64,000 bases of DNA from Phycisphaerales bacterium (GTDB lineage: Bacteria > Planctomycetota > Phycisphaerae > Phycisphaerales > UBA1924). The notes beneath the pieces are model-generated. The model was not told the origin of the DNA. It was given only the letters and a program-made list of their open reading frames with translations, and did not search any database. Every line of letters starts with the position of its first letter. Within the stretch, counting starts at the first letter, position 1. The translations under genes were made by a program, and so were the position numbers. The stretch spans positions 186,001 through 250,000 of the forward strand of contig JAJDDC010000019.1 of the NCBI GenBank assembly GCA_029260515.1, in the 5' to 3' direction. Shown one piece after another: positions 1 through 8,674 of the stretch.

Positions 1-80
1 GGCGAGTAATCTACACGCTCCGCCCCCTAGGGGCGAAACAGAATCCGGCCTCTTTACCAGATACCGATCAATACCCGATC

Positions 81-112
81 AAAACGGCCCCGCCCGCCGA
101 CCGGGAAGGGCC
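81..112 (-). terminator. Intrinsic terminator after rplL
   Basis: Read on the minus strand, a hairpin with stem GGCCC/GGGCC, a two-base internal loop, inner stem CCCG/CGGG and loop GTCGG is followed by GTTTTG. It lies about 24 bp past the rplL stop codon, so it probably ends or attenuates the rplKAJL transcript before whatever lies below position 1 (rpoBC in many bacteria, not visible here). Confidence 0.65.
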
Positions 113-135
113 CGTGTGCTGCCGCCTGCGCCGGC

Positions 136-543
136 CTAGGCCAGCTCGACCTCGGCGCCGACTTCCTTGAACTTCGCGAGCAGCGCGTCGGCCTCCTCCT
201 TGGGCAGGCCCTCCTTGATCTTCGACGGGGCGCTGTCCACCAGGTCCTTGGCCTCCTTGAGGCCCAGGCCTGTCGCCTCGCGCACGATCTTGATCACCTT
301 GATCTTCTCGCCGCCCGCGGCCTTGAGGACCACGTCGAAGTCGGTCTTCTCTTCCTCGACCGCCGCGGCCTCGCCGCCGCCGGCCATCATGACGGCGCCG
401 CCGGCGGCCGCCTCGATGCCGTAGGTGTCCTTCATGTAGTCGCCCAGATCGACGGCTTCCTTGAGGGTCAGCCCCGCCAGCTTGTCACCAAGCTCGCTGA
501 TCTTCTTGTCGAACTCTTTCGCGGTCGCGGTCTCGTCGCTCAT
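136..543 (-). CDS. rplL: 50S ribosomal protein L7/L12
   Basis: Stalk protein of the large ribosomal subunit, present in several copies bound to L10, which recruits and stimulates translational GTPases. The 135 residues show the usual three parts: an N-terminal dimerisation helix region (about 10-45), an Ala/Gly/Glu-rich hinge (about 46-66, with [11 protein letters not shown]) and the C-terminal factor-binding domain with [20 protein letters not shown]. Length is slightly above the usual 120-130. It is the last gene of the rplK-rplA-rplJ-rplL order, with 214 bp separating it from rplJ, longer than is common, so it may have its own leader or processing site. A terminator follows. Confidence 0.97.
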   Translation of the reverse strand: MSDETATAKEFDKKISELGDKLAGLTLKEAVDLGDYMKDTYGIEAAAGGAVMMAGGGEAAAVEEEKTDFDVVLKAAGGEKIKVIKIVREATGLGLKEAKDLVDSAPSKIKEGLPKEEADALLAKFKEVGAEVELA

Positions 544-678
544 GATTCAAACCTTCCTGTTGCCGGGCTGTCGCCCGCCGCACACTCGCGCCCAAGAGGG
601 GACGGCCCTCTGCCGCCTCTTTAACCCTGCGCCGCAGCGCCCAGGGCCAGTCGGACGTCGGATGTCGATCCGAGGCAC

Positions 679-750
679 GAGGAATGAGGCATCGGGCATT
701 GGTCTGCCACCCGCCTCGTCTTTCCAAATGCCTATTGCCTATTGCCCAAA
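679..750. repeat. Degenerate GGCATT/GGCAAT repeats in the rplJ-rplL spacer
   Basis: One side reads GGCATCGGGCATTGG (about 688-702) and the other AAATGCCTATTGCCTATTGCCC (727-746). The two halves are in opposite orientation, so GGCATTGG (695-702) can pair with CCAAATGCC (724-732). A relative of this heptamer-like pattern occurs at 23171-23200. It lies inside the rplJ-rplL spacer and could influence mRNA processing; that is inference. Confidence 0.5.
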
Positions 751-757
751 GCCTTCC

Positions 758-1300
758 TCAAACCTTGGCGATCTCCTCGCCCTTCTCCAGCTTCTCCTCG
801 ATCGCCTTGATCACGCCGACCAGACGCCCGCCCGGCCCCTTGACGCTCGCCAGAAGCTTGCGCCCGGGCCCGAGGATCAACGCCACGTCCTGGGCGATCG
901 CCTCGTCGCGCGTCGGGAACTTGCTCAGACGCTCGATGCCCTCGGCGCCCTCGTACAACTCCCCGTCCAGGATCGCGCCCTTCAGCTCGATCTCCGGGAA
1001 GCTCTTGACGATCTCGACGATCTCACGCGCGACCTCGACCACCGACTCGCCGCCGTAGATCAGGGCGTTGGAGCCCTCCATCACCGGCGAGAGCACGCCC
1101 AGCGTCCGGTCCGCGAACGCCTTGCCGAACAGGCTGTTGCGGACGATCGTGATCCTGATGTCCTTCTTGCGAAGGTCGGCACGCATCTCCGTGTTCGCGA
1201 TCCCGCCCACGCCACGCAGCGAGACGACCGCGGCCTCCTCGACGTCGCCCAGACGCTCCAGGTACTCGCGAACAATCATGTCCTTCACGGGTTTCGACAT
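758..1300 (-). CDS. rplJ: 50S ribosomal protein L10
   Basis: L10 anchors the L7/L12 dimers to the 23S rRNA at the GTPase-associated centre. The 180-residue protein starts MSKPVKDMIV and has the typical N-terminal rRNA-binding domain (with the pattern RNSLFGKAF) and a C-terminal helix for L12 binding. The start at 1300 is preferred over an ATG 11 codons upstream because GGAG sits just before it, overlapping the TAA stop of rplA (TAAGGAGCGAGCGATG), which implies translational coupling. Third gene of the L11-L1-L10-L7/L12 operon. Confidence 0.96.
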   Translation of the reverse strand: MSKPVKDMIVREYLERLGDVEEAAVVSLRGVGGIANTEMRADLRKKDIRITIVRNSLFGKAFADRTLGVLSPVMEGSNALIYGGESVVEVAREIVEIVKSFPEIELKGAILDGELYEGAEGIERLSKFPTRDEAIAQDVALILGPGRKLLASVKGPGGRLVGVIKAIEEKLEKGEEIAKV

Positions 1301-1310
1301 CGCTCGCTCC

Positions 1311-2006
1311 TTACGCCTCTTCGGCCACGGCACGCGCCACCTGCACGCCCGGCGTCATCGTCCCGCTCAACGTGATCTTCTTGATGTACTCGCCCTTGAT
1401 CGAGTTCGGACGCGCACGCTCGATCGTCTCCGCGAAGTGATTGAAGTTCTCGAGCAGGTCGCCGTCCGCGAAGCTCATCTTCCCGATCACCGCGTGCACG
1501 TTCCCGCCCTTGTCCGTCCGGTACTCGACCTTGCCGGCGGCAAACTCGCCCACCGCCTCGAGCACCTTGGGCGTCACCGTCCCGTTCTTCGGGCTCGGCA
1601 TCAGCCCCTTGGGGCCCAGCGTACGCCCGAGCTTCGAGATCTCACGCATCATGTCCGGGCTCGCGATCGCGACGTCGAAGTCGAACCACCCGCCCTCGAT
1701 CTTCGTCACCAAATCGTCCCCGCCCGCCTCGACAGCGCCCGCGTCCTTCGCGGCCTTCACCTGCTCGGGCTTGCAGAACGCGATCACACGCTTGGCCTTG
1801 CCGATGCCATTGGGCAGGCTCACCGAGCCGCGGATCATCTGGTCCGCCTGCTTCACGTCCACGCCCAGGTGGAACACCACCTCGACGGACTGATCAAACT
1901 TCGGCGCCTTGAACTTCTTGAGCGCCTTGAACGCGTCCGGCGCCTCCATCGGCGCCTCGGGCGTCATCTTCTCGTTCTCTTTGCGACGCTTGCTGATGTG
2001 CGGCAT
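1311..2006 (-). CDS. rplA: 50S ribosomal protein L1
   Basis: L1 binds 23S rRNA at the mobile E-site stalk and, in other bacteria, represses its own operon through an mRNA copy of that site. The 231-residue product contains the L1 signature region GRTLGPKGLMPSPKNGTVT and GGNVHAVIGK. The start is one base after the rplK stop (TGATATG), so translation is probably coupled. A short polar extension precedes the family domain (MPHISKRRKENEKM), a minor lineage feature. No obvious L1-binding leader could be proven by eye. Confidence 0.97.
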   Translation of the reverse strand: MPHISKRRKENEKMTPEAPMEAPDAFKALKKFKAPKFDQSVEVVFHLGVDVKQADQMIRGSVSLPNGIGKAKRVIAFCKPEQVKAAKDAGAVEAGGDDLVTKIEGGWFDFDVAIASPDMMREISKLGRTLGPKGLMPSPKNGTVTPKVLEAVGEFAAGKVEYRTDKGGNVHAVIGKMSFADGDLLENFNHFAETIERARPNSIKGEYIKKITLSGTMTPGVQVARAVAEEA

Positions 2007-2007
2007 A

Positions 2008-2436
2008 TCAGGCCCCCACCACTTCGACGCCCATCGAGCGTGCGGTCCCCGCGATCACCCGCGCCCCCGCCTCGACGTCCGCCGAGTTCAGGTCCGCCAT
2101 CTTCTCCTCCGCGATCTTGCGGCACTGGTCCATCGTGACCTTGCCCACGATCGTCTGCGGCTCGCCCGATCCCTTCTCGATCCCCGCCGCCTCCTTGATC
2201 AGCACGCTCGCCGGGCTCGACTTGATCTCGAACTCGAACGAACGGTCGCTGAACACCCGGACCACGCACCCGACCACCTTGCCGTTGAGCGCGGCCGTCG
2301 CGGCGTTGAACTGCTGGATGAACTGCCCCGGGTTCACTCCCTTCGCGCCCAGCACAGGACCCAGCGGGGGAGCCGGCGTCGCCGACCCGCCCGGGGCCAT
2401 GATCTTGAACTGATTGAGCAACTCTCGCTTGGCCAT
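2008..2436 (-). CDS. rplK: 50S ribosomal protein L11
   Basis: L11 forms the base of the GTPase-associated centre with L10/L12 and binds thiostrepton-site rRNA. The 142-residue length is normal. N-terminal QFKIMAPGGSATPAPPLGP and the Pro-rich turn before GVNPGQFIQQFN are the family marks, and the C-terminal rRNA-binding domain ends in GTARSMGVEV. The start at 2436 matches the conserved N terminus and has GGAGGTGGAGG shortly upstream; a longer frame with an upstream ATG would add 31 non-conserved residues. First gene of the operon in this window; its promoter should lie in 2437-2749. Confidence 0.96.
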   Translation of the reverse strand: MAKRELLNQFKIMAPGGSATPAPPLGPVLGAKGVNPGQFIQQFNAATAALNGKVVGCVVRVFSDRSFEFEIKSSPASVLIKEAAGIEKGSGEPQTIVGKVTMDQCRKIAEEKMADLNSADVEAGARVIAGTARSMGVEVVGA

Positions 2437-2749
2437 GACACCTCCACCTCCCACCGGCCGCCGGAAATCTTCCGGAGAGCCCATCCCGGCCAAGGCGACA
2501 GGCCGGCTCGGTGGTGCAAACGGGTTCAATTATCCCCGGGCCTCCCAGCCTGGGGGAGGCAATGCTAGCCCGCCCCCCCACCGGGGCAAGCCCAAAGCCC
2601 GCTTGTATGTCCCACGAGTTGGCGGGCTTCCAGCTCCGGCGTCACGCCGTGTGCCGTGGCCTGACGAGCCACGCGAGGAAGGCCACGCCAGCGCCCCGCG
2701 GCCTTCCGCCCCTCGGGCTCAGACCACGCACCCGAACCCAACCCGTCCC
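2437..2749. other. Intergenic leader region of the ribosomal operon
   Basis: 313 bp without a convincing gene. On the minus strand it holds the strong ribosome site of rplK, a GGGATAATTGAACCC stretch, a small hairpin with CCTCCC/GGGAGG arms, and a segment reading GGAGCTGGAAGCCCGCC that resembles the phylum-typical GCTGGAAGCC repeat seen at 22846. A 62-codon open frame here has no recognisable homology. The promoter of rplKAJL is expected here but I could not assign boxes with confidence. Confidence 0.4.
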
Positions 2750-4069
2750 TCATCGGGTCAGCCCCGCCTCCAACGCCCGGGCAATCTCCTCGCTCAGGTA
2801 GTTGTCCTTGGCCCGCTCGAGCATCTTCAGGGCGACATCATCCCGCCCCTCGGCCTGCATCAGGACCACCACCGCCAGCCACGCCGAGCTCGAAGGCTCC
2901 CGGTGCGCCGCCTTGACCGCGATCCGGACCGCGTCCCGCAGACGCTTGGCCGACGCGAACAATCGCCCGTCCAGACGCTCGCCCCCCAGCGCCGGGTCCG
3001 AGCCGTACGCCAGACGGATCATCGCGAACCCATCGCCCGTCTCGCGATTCTCGATCAACGCCGCGCCCAGCACGCGCATCGCGTGGTAGTCCTCGGGGTC
3101 CGCGTCCAGATGGTCCCGCAGCTCCGCGATCGCCCGCGCCAGGTCCCCCGCCCGCAGCAGGGCCATGCCAAGCTCAACGCCCGAGAGCTGGACCGGCGCG
3201 GGCTCGCCCGCCGAGGAGTCGGTCGCCGGGGCCTGGTACGCCGCCGAGGGCTGGCCGTCGATCGGGCCCCAGTACCATTGCGAGCCGGAGTACCCGGGCC
3301 ATCCCCACCGACGCGAGGGGTACGTCCGCACGTACCACCGGTCGCCCGAGTAGCTCACCGGCGGGTAGTACGCCCCCCCGCCCCGCGGGAACCCCCACCA
3401 GCTTGCGTGGTCCCACCCCCAGTAAAACCTGGGCGTGTAGTAGTACCCGCCCACGTACACCGGGCGGTAATCGGGCCCGTACCAGTCGCGGGAGTTGTGG
3501 GAATACCCGTCGGTGTACACGTGCCCGCCGCGGCTCGAGTGGATCGAGATCTGCACGCGGGCCGCGTCATCGACGAGCACCAGGTCGTGCGGGTTGCCGA
3601 TCTCGCCCGCCGGGATGACGTGCACCAACCGACGCTGCTCGGGCGTGAGCGAGTCGAGCAGCAGCCGGGCGTCGTTGACGGCGTACGCGGTGATCCCGTC
3701 CAGATCCTCGCTGCCCAGCACCACCAGCCCGGGCTCCTCGCCCGACCGCTGCGCCGGGGGCCGGTCCAGGTCCTGCTGGGGAGACAGCTCGCCCGTCGTG
3801 CTCGTCGTGCCCGGCGGCACGACGTTGTCGTACATCCGCTCGCGCAGGCGCTCCTCGGTCGTCGTCTTCTCGCGCGTCGGGTGCTTGGCGGTCCCGCCCG
3901 TCGCCTTGCGCGTGTCGTGCTGCTTGTTCTTCGAGACCGTCGTCGTCGGCGTCGCCAGCTTGAGCCGCGGGCGCGTGTTCTGCGCCACCGCTTCGCCGCC
4001 CAGGCACAGCCCCAGACCCAACGCCATCAGGACCGCCGCCGCCTTCCTCGTTCCGCGATGCTCACGCAT
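2750..4069 (-). CDS. Secreted hypothetical protein, Tyr/Trp-rich middle, TPR-like C terminus
   Basis: Not recognised. The 439-residue product begins with a signal peptide (MREHRGTRKAAAVLMALGLGLCLGGEAVAQ), followed by a Thr/Lys-rich low-complexity linker. About residues 180-290 are extraordinarily rich in Tyr, Trp, Gly and Pro (for example YVGGYYYTPRFYWGWDHASWWG), and a helical C-terminal part resembles tetratricopeptide repeats (GDLARAIAELRDHLDADPEDYHAMRVLGAAL). Likely periplasmic or outer-membrane associated, perhaps a scaffold. An upstream ATG at 4081 is possible. It is divergent from the lipoprotein gene at 4281. Confidence 0.75.
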   Translation of the reverse strand: MREHRGTRKAAAVLMALGLGLCLGGEAVAQNTRPRLKLATPTTTVSKNKQHDTRKATGGTAKHPTREKTTTEERLRERMYDNVVPPGTTSTTGELSPQQDLDRPPAQRSGEEPGLVVLGSEDLDGITAYAVNDARLLLDSLTPEQRRLVHVIPAGEIGNPHDLVLVDDAARVQISIHSSRGGHVYTDGYSHNSRDWYGPDYRPVYVGGYYYTPRFYWGWDHASWWGFPRGGGAYYPPVSYSGDRWYVRTYPSRRWGWPGYSGSQWYWGPIDGQPSAAYQAPATDSSAGEPAPVQLSGVELGMALLRAGDLARAIAELRDHLDADPEDYHAMRVLGAALIENRETGDGFAMIRLAYGSDPALGGERLDGRLFASAKRLRDAVRIAVKAAHREPSSSAWLAVVVLMQAEGRDDVALKMLERAKDNYLSEEIARALEAGLTR

Positions 4070-4280
4070 GGCTTTCCCCATACTCGTCGCCGATCTCGTC
4101 GTTCGCTGGCCCGGCGTCGGCGCCTACCCCGTGGGCCTCGCCGCTTCGAGGGAGCGGTCCGTGCCGCCCCCGGGCTTCTCCGGTCCGATCCGTGCCGGAC
4201 CCCGCGCCAGTTCCGGCCCGCCGCCCGGCCCGCCGCCCGTTCACAGGGCGCACCACGCCGGACTCCTATATCTTCCCCCT

Positions 4281-4964
4281 ATGAGGCCAGCACCACAAGC
4301 GTCCCCCGCCGATCGCCCCCGCACGACCCCCCGGGCGGCCTGCCTGGGAATCCTCGCGACCGCCCTGCTCGCCCTCCCCGCCTGCTCCTCGTTCGGCATC
4401 CGCGTGCCCTCGGGCAAGGCCCAGATCGTCGGCGCCGAGACCGGCGCCCACATCAATCCCCGCTTCCCCACCAGGGCCTACACCTCCACCGACGAGGACA
4501 CCGCCGACATCTACCTCACCGACCTCTCCGCCGACGACCTGACCGCCCTCTTCGAGGACCCCGCCGGCTCCGGCGTCTCGGGCCAGATCATCCATATGCA
4601 CATGTTCGTCCGCCCCAAGCCCGGGCGCACCCCCATCGCCAGCACCGCCATCAGCGCCACCGTCCGCTACGTCATCATCGCCGAGGGACGCGTCGGCCTC
4701 TACTCCGGCGCCGGCTTCCTCTTCCCCTCGGGCAAGCCGGGCGACAACGTCCTGGGCGGCTCGATCTCCAAGGCCGACCTCCGCCTCGAACGCGCCACCC
4801 CCGGCTTCGTCGATCGCCTGGGCCCGGCCCACCTGAGCACGTCGTTCAACGCCGTCCTCGACGAACCGCTCGCCGACGAGCTGCACCGCCGCCTCGAGGT
4901 GCTGGCGCAGAACACGAGCCCGGTCGAGAACAGCGAGGCGGCGCGAGCGGCGACGGCGCCGTGA
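4281..4964 (+). CDS. Putative lipoprotein of unknown function
   Basis: The 227-residue protein opens with a Pro/Arg-rich stretch and then a lipoprotein signal, LLALPACSS, with the lipobox cysteine near residue 38, so it is probably anchored to a membrane. The rest has alternating hydrophobic pattern typical of beta structure (VRYVIIAEGRVGLYSGAGFLF) and a helical C terminus. No family recognised. ATG at 4281 is chosen because it starts the signal sequence; the frame is open far upstream only through the antisense of the neighbouring gene. Monocistronic between a divergent secreted protein and the low-GC gene at 5009. Confidence 0.8.
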   Translation: MRPAPQASPADRPRTTPRAACLGILATALLALPACSSFGIRVPSGKAQIVGAETGAHINPRFPTRAYTSTDEDTADIYLTDLSADDLTALFEDPAGSGVSGQIIHMHMFVRPKPGRTPIASTAISATVRYVIIAEGRVGLYSGAGFLFPSGKPGDNVLGGSISKADLRLERATPGFVDRLGPAHLSTSFNAVLDEPLADELHRRLEVLAQNTSPVENSEAARAATAP

Positions 4965-5008
4965 CACGCGGCCAGTTCGTCAATCGCATCCGCCTCTGAG
5001 AACACGGT

Positions 5009-5533
5009 ATGGCGATTGAGCTCCGGCGCTTCATCCAAGCATCTCTCGCGGAATCAACGGAGATGTCGCTCGTCAGCGAAATCGCTGGCGACCTACTCGA
5101 CGCGCTCAACATACCTGAAACGCTTGCAAAGATACGCGAGGCGAATCAACCAAAACGATCAAGCTCCGAGGTCCAGGCCGCGTTTCGTAACTCCGCATTA
5201 GCGCTGCACTTCGAAAGCGAGCGTGCCGGCCTGTTTCAGGACTCGATCACTGGGCTGCGCCCCGATTACTACCGGCGAATCGGAGATTCTGGCATCATCC
5301 TCGAGGTCGAGCGCGGCAAGACAACTACAAACAACATGGATCTCTTGGACTTTTGGAAGTGTCACCTCTGCGGATCAGCGCACTATCTATTTCTGCTCGT
5401 GCCCAAAGAACTCAGACACAACCACGGCATGAGCCCAAAGCGAGAGTTCGATGTCGTTTCGCGACGGCTTGCTCGATTCTTTGAGCCCAATTTTCATACG
5501 AACGTGCGTGGACTGTTTCTCTTCGGGTACTAG
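5009..5533 (+). CDS. Orphan protein with PD-(D/E)XK-like motif, low GC
   Basis: Not firmly recognised. The 174-residue product has RPDYYRR (84-90), then IILEVERGKT (96-105), followed by a hydrophobic strand YLFLLVPKE. The D86...E99/E101...K104 arrangement resembles the PD-(D/E)XK nuclease core, although the usual D/E-x-K spacing is not exact. Codon use is clearly richer in A/T at third positions than the neighbours, suggesting horizontal origin. No partner methylase or toxin/antitoxin gene adjoins it. Its TAG stop overlaps the antisense TAG of the next gene in the palindrome CTAG (5530-5533). Confidence 0.6.
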   Translation: MAIELRRFIQASLAESTEMSLVSEIAGDLLDALNIPETLAKIREANQPKRSSSEVQAAFRNSALALHFESERAGLFQDSITGLRPDYYRRIGDSGIILEVERGKTTTNNMDLLDFWKCHLCGSAHYLFLLVPKELRHNHGMSPKREFDVVSRRLARFFEPNFHTNVRGLFLFGY

Positions 5534-6669
5534 TCCCCGAACCCCCGCCCCTCGTACCACGCATCCAGCGTCCCCTCGCACGCCCCCCGGTACAACATCC
5601 CCAGCATCCCCCGCGGCAATCCCTTGCCCACCAGCCGCGGCGCGCTCATCTCGTCAAACTCACCCGGCGACACCATCGCCAGGTCCGGGTCCGCGATCGG
5701 GCTCTCGCCGTCGTAATCGGTCTCCCACATGACGCGCTGGGCCCAGTAGCGCCCCGCGTACAAGTCGAACGCCTCGCACTCGCCCGCCGCCAGCTGCGCC
5801 CCGAACCGCTGGTTGTCCGGGTCCGACGCCTCCAGGTGCTCGTCGCTCGTCACGACGTCGCTCCCGAAGAGGATCCGCCCGCTGAACCGCGTCAGGAACG
5901 CGACCAGCTCCTCCCGCGGCTGCCTGCTCAGCTCCCGCACCATCCACTTCGTCGCACTCGTGTCCAGCACCAGCTTGGGATGCCGCTCCAGCAACCCCGC
6001 AAGAAACTCAAGATCCTCGGGCCACCCCCCCATGTGCGCCCCCAGGCACGGCACATCGAACGCCCCCAGCAACCGCTCCAACGATTCGTACTGCGCCGCC
6101 TTCGTCCCGTACCGCGACGCGACCGTGTACTTCGCCCCGAACCACGTGTCCGGGTCCGCGACGTGCACCATCAGCATCATGCCACGCGACACCGCCTCCT
6201 CGGCCACCCGCATCCGCCACGGCGCATCGAAGCGGAACACCTCCGACGCCTTCAGCCCCGCCTCCTCCGCGAAATCAACAAACCGCGGCGCCCCCCAGAA
6301 CTTCACCATCCTCGCCCCGAACCGCTCGTCCCACTCCGCCACCCGCTCGACGAACCCTGTCGTGAACGCCCGCTTGCGGTCCGCCTCCATGTACTCGGGG
6401 ATCGCGACGAACCGGACCCGCTCGCCCAGCACCGCCTTCACAGCCTCGGCATGGGCCATCTGCGTCTGCGAGTACACCCGCTCGACGCCGTACAGATCGC
6501 ACACGCCCCGCCAGATCGCCGCCGCCCGGGGCCCGTTGATATGCGCATGGGCGTCGATGATCGGGACGGGCGGCGCCCCCAACGCCGCGGCCTCCGCCCG
6601 GTAGTCCAGGCGCAAACGGTTGGCAGCGGTCGCTACCCTGTCGGTCGTCGTCGCGATCCGTCCCGTCAT
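5530..6669 (-). CDS. Amidohydrolase-family metal-dependent hydrolase
   Basis: TIM-barrel hydrolase of the amidohydrolase 2 type, likely cytosolic. The 379 residues show the metal-binding DAHAH (39-43), MVHVAD, LGAHMGGWPED and the late ILFGSD aspartate motif, so all expected metal ligands appear present. The substrate cannot be told; relatives hydrolyse or decarboxylate small ring compounds. Divergent from the glycosyltransferase with only about 30 bp between starts, so the two promoters must overlap. It converges with the low-GC gene at 5009. Confidence 0.85.
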   Translation of the reverse strand: MTGRIATTTDRVATAANRLRLDYRAEAAALGAPPVPIIDAHAHINGPRAAAIWRGVCDLYGVERVYSQTQMAHAEAVKAVLGERVRFVAIPEYMEADRKRAFTTGFVERVAEWDERFGARMVKFWGAPRFVDFAEEAGLKASEVFRFDAPWRMRVAEEAVSRGMMLMVHVADPDTWFGAKYTVASRYGTKAAQYESLERLLGAFDVPCLGAHMGGWPEDLEFLAGLLERHPKLVLDTSATKWMVRELSRQPREELVAFLTRFSGRILFGSDVVTSDEHLEASDPDNQRFGAQLAAGECEAFDLYAGRYWAQRVMWETDYDGESPIADPDLAMVSPGEFDEMSAPRLVGKGLPRGMLGMLYRGACEGTLDAWYEGRGFGD

Positions 6670-6699
6670 CGCCCGATCCTAGCCCACGGCTCCCCACGA

Positions 6700-7938
6700 A
6701 TGCCCCCCACGACCGACGCCCCATCAGGCTTCAGCATGGACCGACGCCCCAGCGCCCAGCGCCGCGTCCGCGGCGCGCGCATCGCCCTGGCCCACGACTG
6801 GCTCGTGAGCATGCGTGGCGGCGAGCAGGTCCTCGACCGCATCGCCCGCCTCGTCATCGAAGACCACAAGCCCGCCGCCCTCTACACACTCACCGACGCC
6901 CGCGTCCCGATGACCGAAGCGATCGACGCCTTCGAGCACATCCGCTCGAGCCTCGATCGTGTCCCGCTCGCCCGCAAACGCCTCCGCCGCTGGCTCCTGC
7001 CCTGGTACCCCAGGGGCGTCGAGTCGCTCCGCGTCAAGCTCGCCCGCGAGCACGAGCACGAACCCATCGACCTGCTCGTCTCCACCAGCTCGACCGCGAT
7101 CAAGGCCCTCGCCGCCCCGCCCGGCGTGCCCCACCTGTGCTACTGCCACACCCCCGCACGCTTCCTGTGGTCACAGCAAGATCAGTACACCAAGGGGCGT
7201 GGCCTGCGCGCACGCCTGCGGCGCATCGGCCTCAACCGCCACGGCGACCGCCTCCGCGAATGGGACACCCAGTCCGTCCGCGCCGTCGATACATTCCTCG
7301 CCAACTCCGAGCACACCCGCGACCTGATCCAACGCGTCTACAAACGCGAGTCCCGCCTCGTCTACCCCCCGGCACGCACCGAGTTCTTCACCCCCGCCGG
7401 CGAAGAACGCCAGGACTCGTGGCTGCTCGTCAGCGCGCTCGAGCCCTACAAACGCGCCGACCTGGCGATCGACGCCGCCATCCAGTCGGACGCCCGCCTG
7501 CTCGTCGTCGGCGACGGCTCGCAGGCCAAGGCCCTGCGCGCTCACGCCCGCAAGGTCCAACGCCAGGTCACCAAGGCCCGGGGCAGGGCCGGCCGCGTCG
7601 AGTTCATGGGACGCGTGGACGACGAGCAGCTCCGCACGCTCTACCGCCGGGCGAGACTCGTCGTGTTCCCGCAGGTCGAGGACTTCGGGATCGTCGCCGT
7701 CGAGGCCCAGGCCTGCGGCACACCCGTCGTCGCGCGGGCCGAGGGCGGCGCGCTCGAGACTGTTTTGGAAGGACGTACCGGCGTCTTCTTCGAGGACCCG
7801 AGCCCGGCCGCCCTTGCCGAGGCGGCACGCAAGTGCCCGGAGAACGTCGAGGAGAACTGCCGCGCCAACGCCGAACGGTTCAGCGAGCGTGTCTTCGACG
7901 ACACGATGCGTGCCGAGATGGCTCGGATGCTGCGCTAG
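6700..7938 (+). CDS. Glycosyltransferase family 4 protein
   Basis: Probable nucleotide-sugar-dependent glycosyltransferase with GT-B fold acting in the cytoplasm on cell-surface glycans. The 412-residue protein has the N-terminal ALAHDWLVSMRGGEQVLD, typical of GT4 enzymes, and in the C-terminal half DEQLRTLYRRARLVVFPQ, EDFGIVAVEAQACGTPVVAR and GGALETV, which form the nucleotide-sugar site. ATG at 6736 (MDRRPSAQ) is an alternative start. It sits alone, not in a visible polysaccharide cluster, so its acceptor is unknown. It converges with the flavin reductase-like gene with 3 bp between stops. Confidence 0.88.
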   Translation: MPPTTDAPSGFSMDRRPSAQRRVRGARIALAHDWLVSMRGGEQVLDRIARLVIEDHKPAALYTLTDARVPMTEAIDAFEHIRSSLDRVPLARKRLRRWLLPWYPRGVESLRVKLAREHEHEPIDLLVSTSSTAIKALAAPPGVPHLCYCHTPARFLWSQQDQYTKGRGLRARLRRIGLNRHGDRLREWDTQSVRAVDTFLANSEHTRDLIQRVYKRESRLVYPPARTEFFTPAGEERQDSWLLVSALEPYKRADLAIDAAIQSDARLLVVGDGSQAKALRAHARKVQRQVTKARGRAGRVEFMGRVDDEQLRTLYRRARLVVFPQVEDFGIVAVEAQACGTPVVARAEGGALETVLEGRTGVFFEDPSPAALAEAARKCPENVEENCRANAERFSERVFDDTMRAEMARMLR

Positions 7939-7941
7939 CGC

Positions 7942-8436
7942 TCACGCGCCGGGCGCCGAGGCGCCCTTCTCTGGCGCGCACCGGACGCCCACGACGTGCC
8001 CCACGAACAACTCGTGGTCCGCCTCCAGGTCGATCCGGCGCGCGATCTCGCAGTCGAACACCGCGAGCGCGCGCGCGAGCACCGGCGCCCCGGTCACGAA
8101 CTTCGCGTGCTCGAGCCCGTCGAACGGGTCGCCCTCGGGTGACTGGATACCACCCGTCGCGCCGTTGGCGGTCTCCATCGGGAAACTGCGCATCGTGAGC
8201 CTGTCGTCGGGCGCGATGACGCAGACGGCGAACGAACGCGAATCGCGGATCAACGGGTCGATCGCGTGCCCCTTGCGGGCCGCGACCGCGATCAGCAACG
8301 GCTCGTCAGCGCAGGCCTGGACCGACCGGATCCGCATGCCCGACCGCTTGCCCTCGTGGGCGGCGGTCATCACGAAGCACCCCGTGGGTAGACAACGCAG
8401 GGCCCTCTCGAGATCGCCCTCGCCCTCAAAACCCAT
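7942..8436 (-). CDS. Flavin reductase-like domain protein
   Basis: 164-residue protein of the flavin reductase-like split-barrel family, which binds FMN or FAD and reduces it with NAD(P)H or uses it as a cofactor. The opening RALRCLPTGCFVMTA, the segment ACADEPLLIAVAARKGH and SRSFAVCVI follow the family pattern, and VGHVVGVR lies near the end. The start at 8436 begins the domain; upstream sequence in frame belongs to the intergenic region. Substrate and partner oxygenase are not apparent from the neighbours. Confidence 0.75.
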   Translation of the reverse strand: MGFEGEGDLERALRCLPTGCFVMTAAHEGKRSGMRIRSVQACADEPLLIAVAARKGHAIDPLIRDSRSFAVCVIAPDDRLTMRSFPMETANGATGGIQSPEGDPFDGLEHAKFVTGAPVLARALAVFDCEIARRIDLEADHELFVGHVVGVRCAPEKGASAPGA

Positions 8437-8674
8437 GACCCGGAACTCCTCACCACCAGACACGCCCCATCCGCGTCGTCTGGGCGCCAGTCTACCCGCA
8501 CACAATCCTGTGTGGATGCAACCCACTGGAACCAGAGATGATGCGTTGTTTCTCCACGCACCGTCCCCAATCCAAAAACACACGCCACGCCTCGGATCGG
8601 CCCGATCAACCCCTTGTTCCAGCGTGGTTTGCGGAAAACTCACCCCCCAAACCCCCAGAAGGCGGTTCAGGATG

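Noticed and set aside
2437..2749. A tRNA-like T-loop, GGGTTCAATTATCCC, near 2520-2534
   Set aside because: The base after the seven-base loop cannot pair as a T-stem requires, and no matching acceptor or anticodon arm surrounds it.
5836..6699. Long N-terminal extension of the glycosyltransferase frame
   Set aside because: The extension lies antisense to the amidohydrolase gene, whose motifs are clear; a proper start exists at 6700.
8499..8514. CACACA-ATCC-TGTGTG inverted repeat between the flavin reductase gene and mraZ
   Set aside because: Only six base pairs, no repeats elsewhere in the window, and far from both promoters; too weak to claim as an operator.
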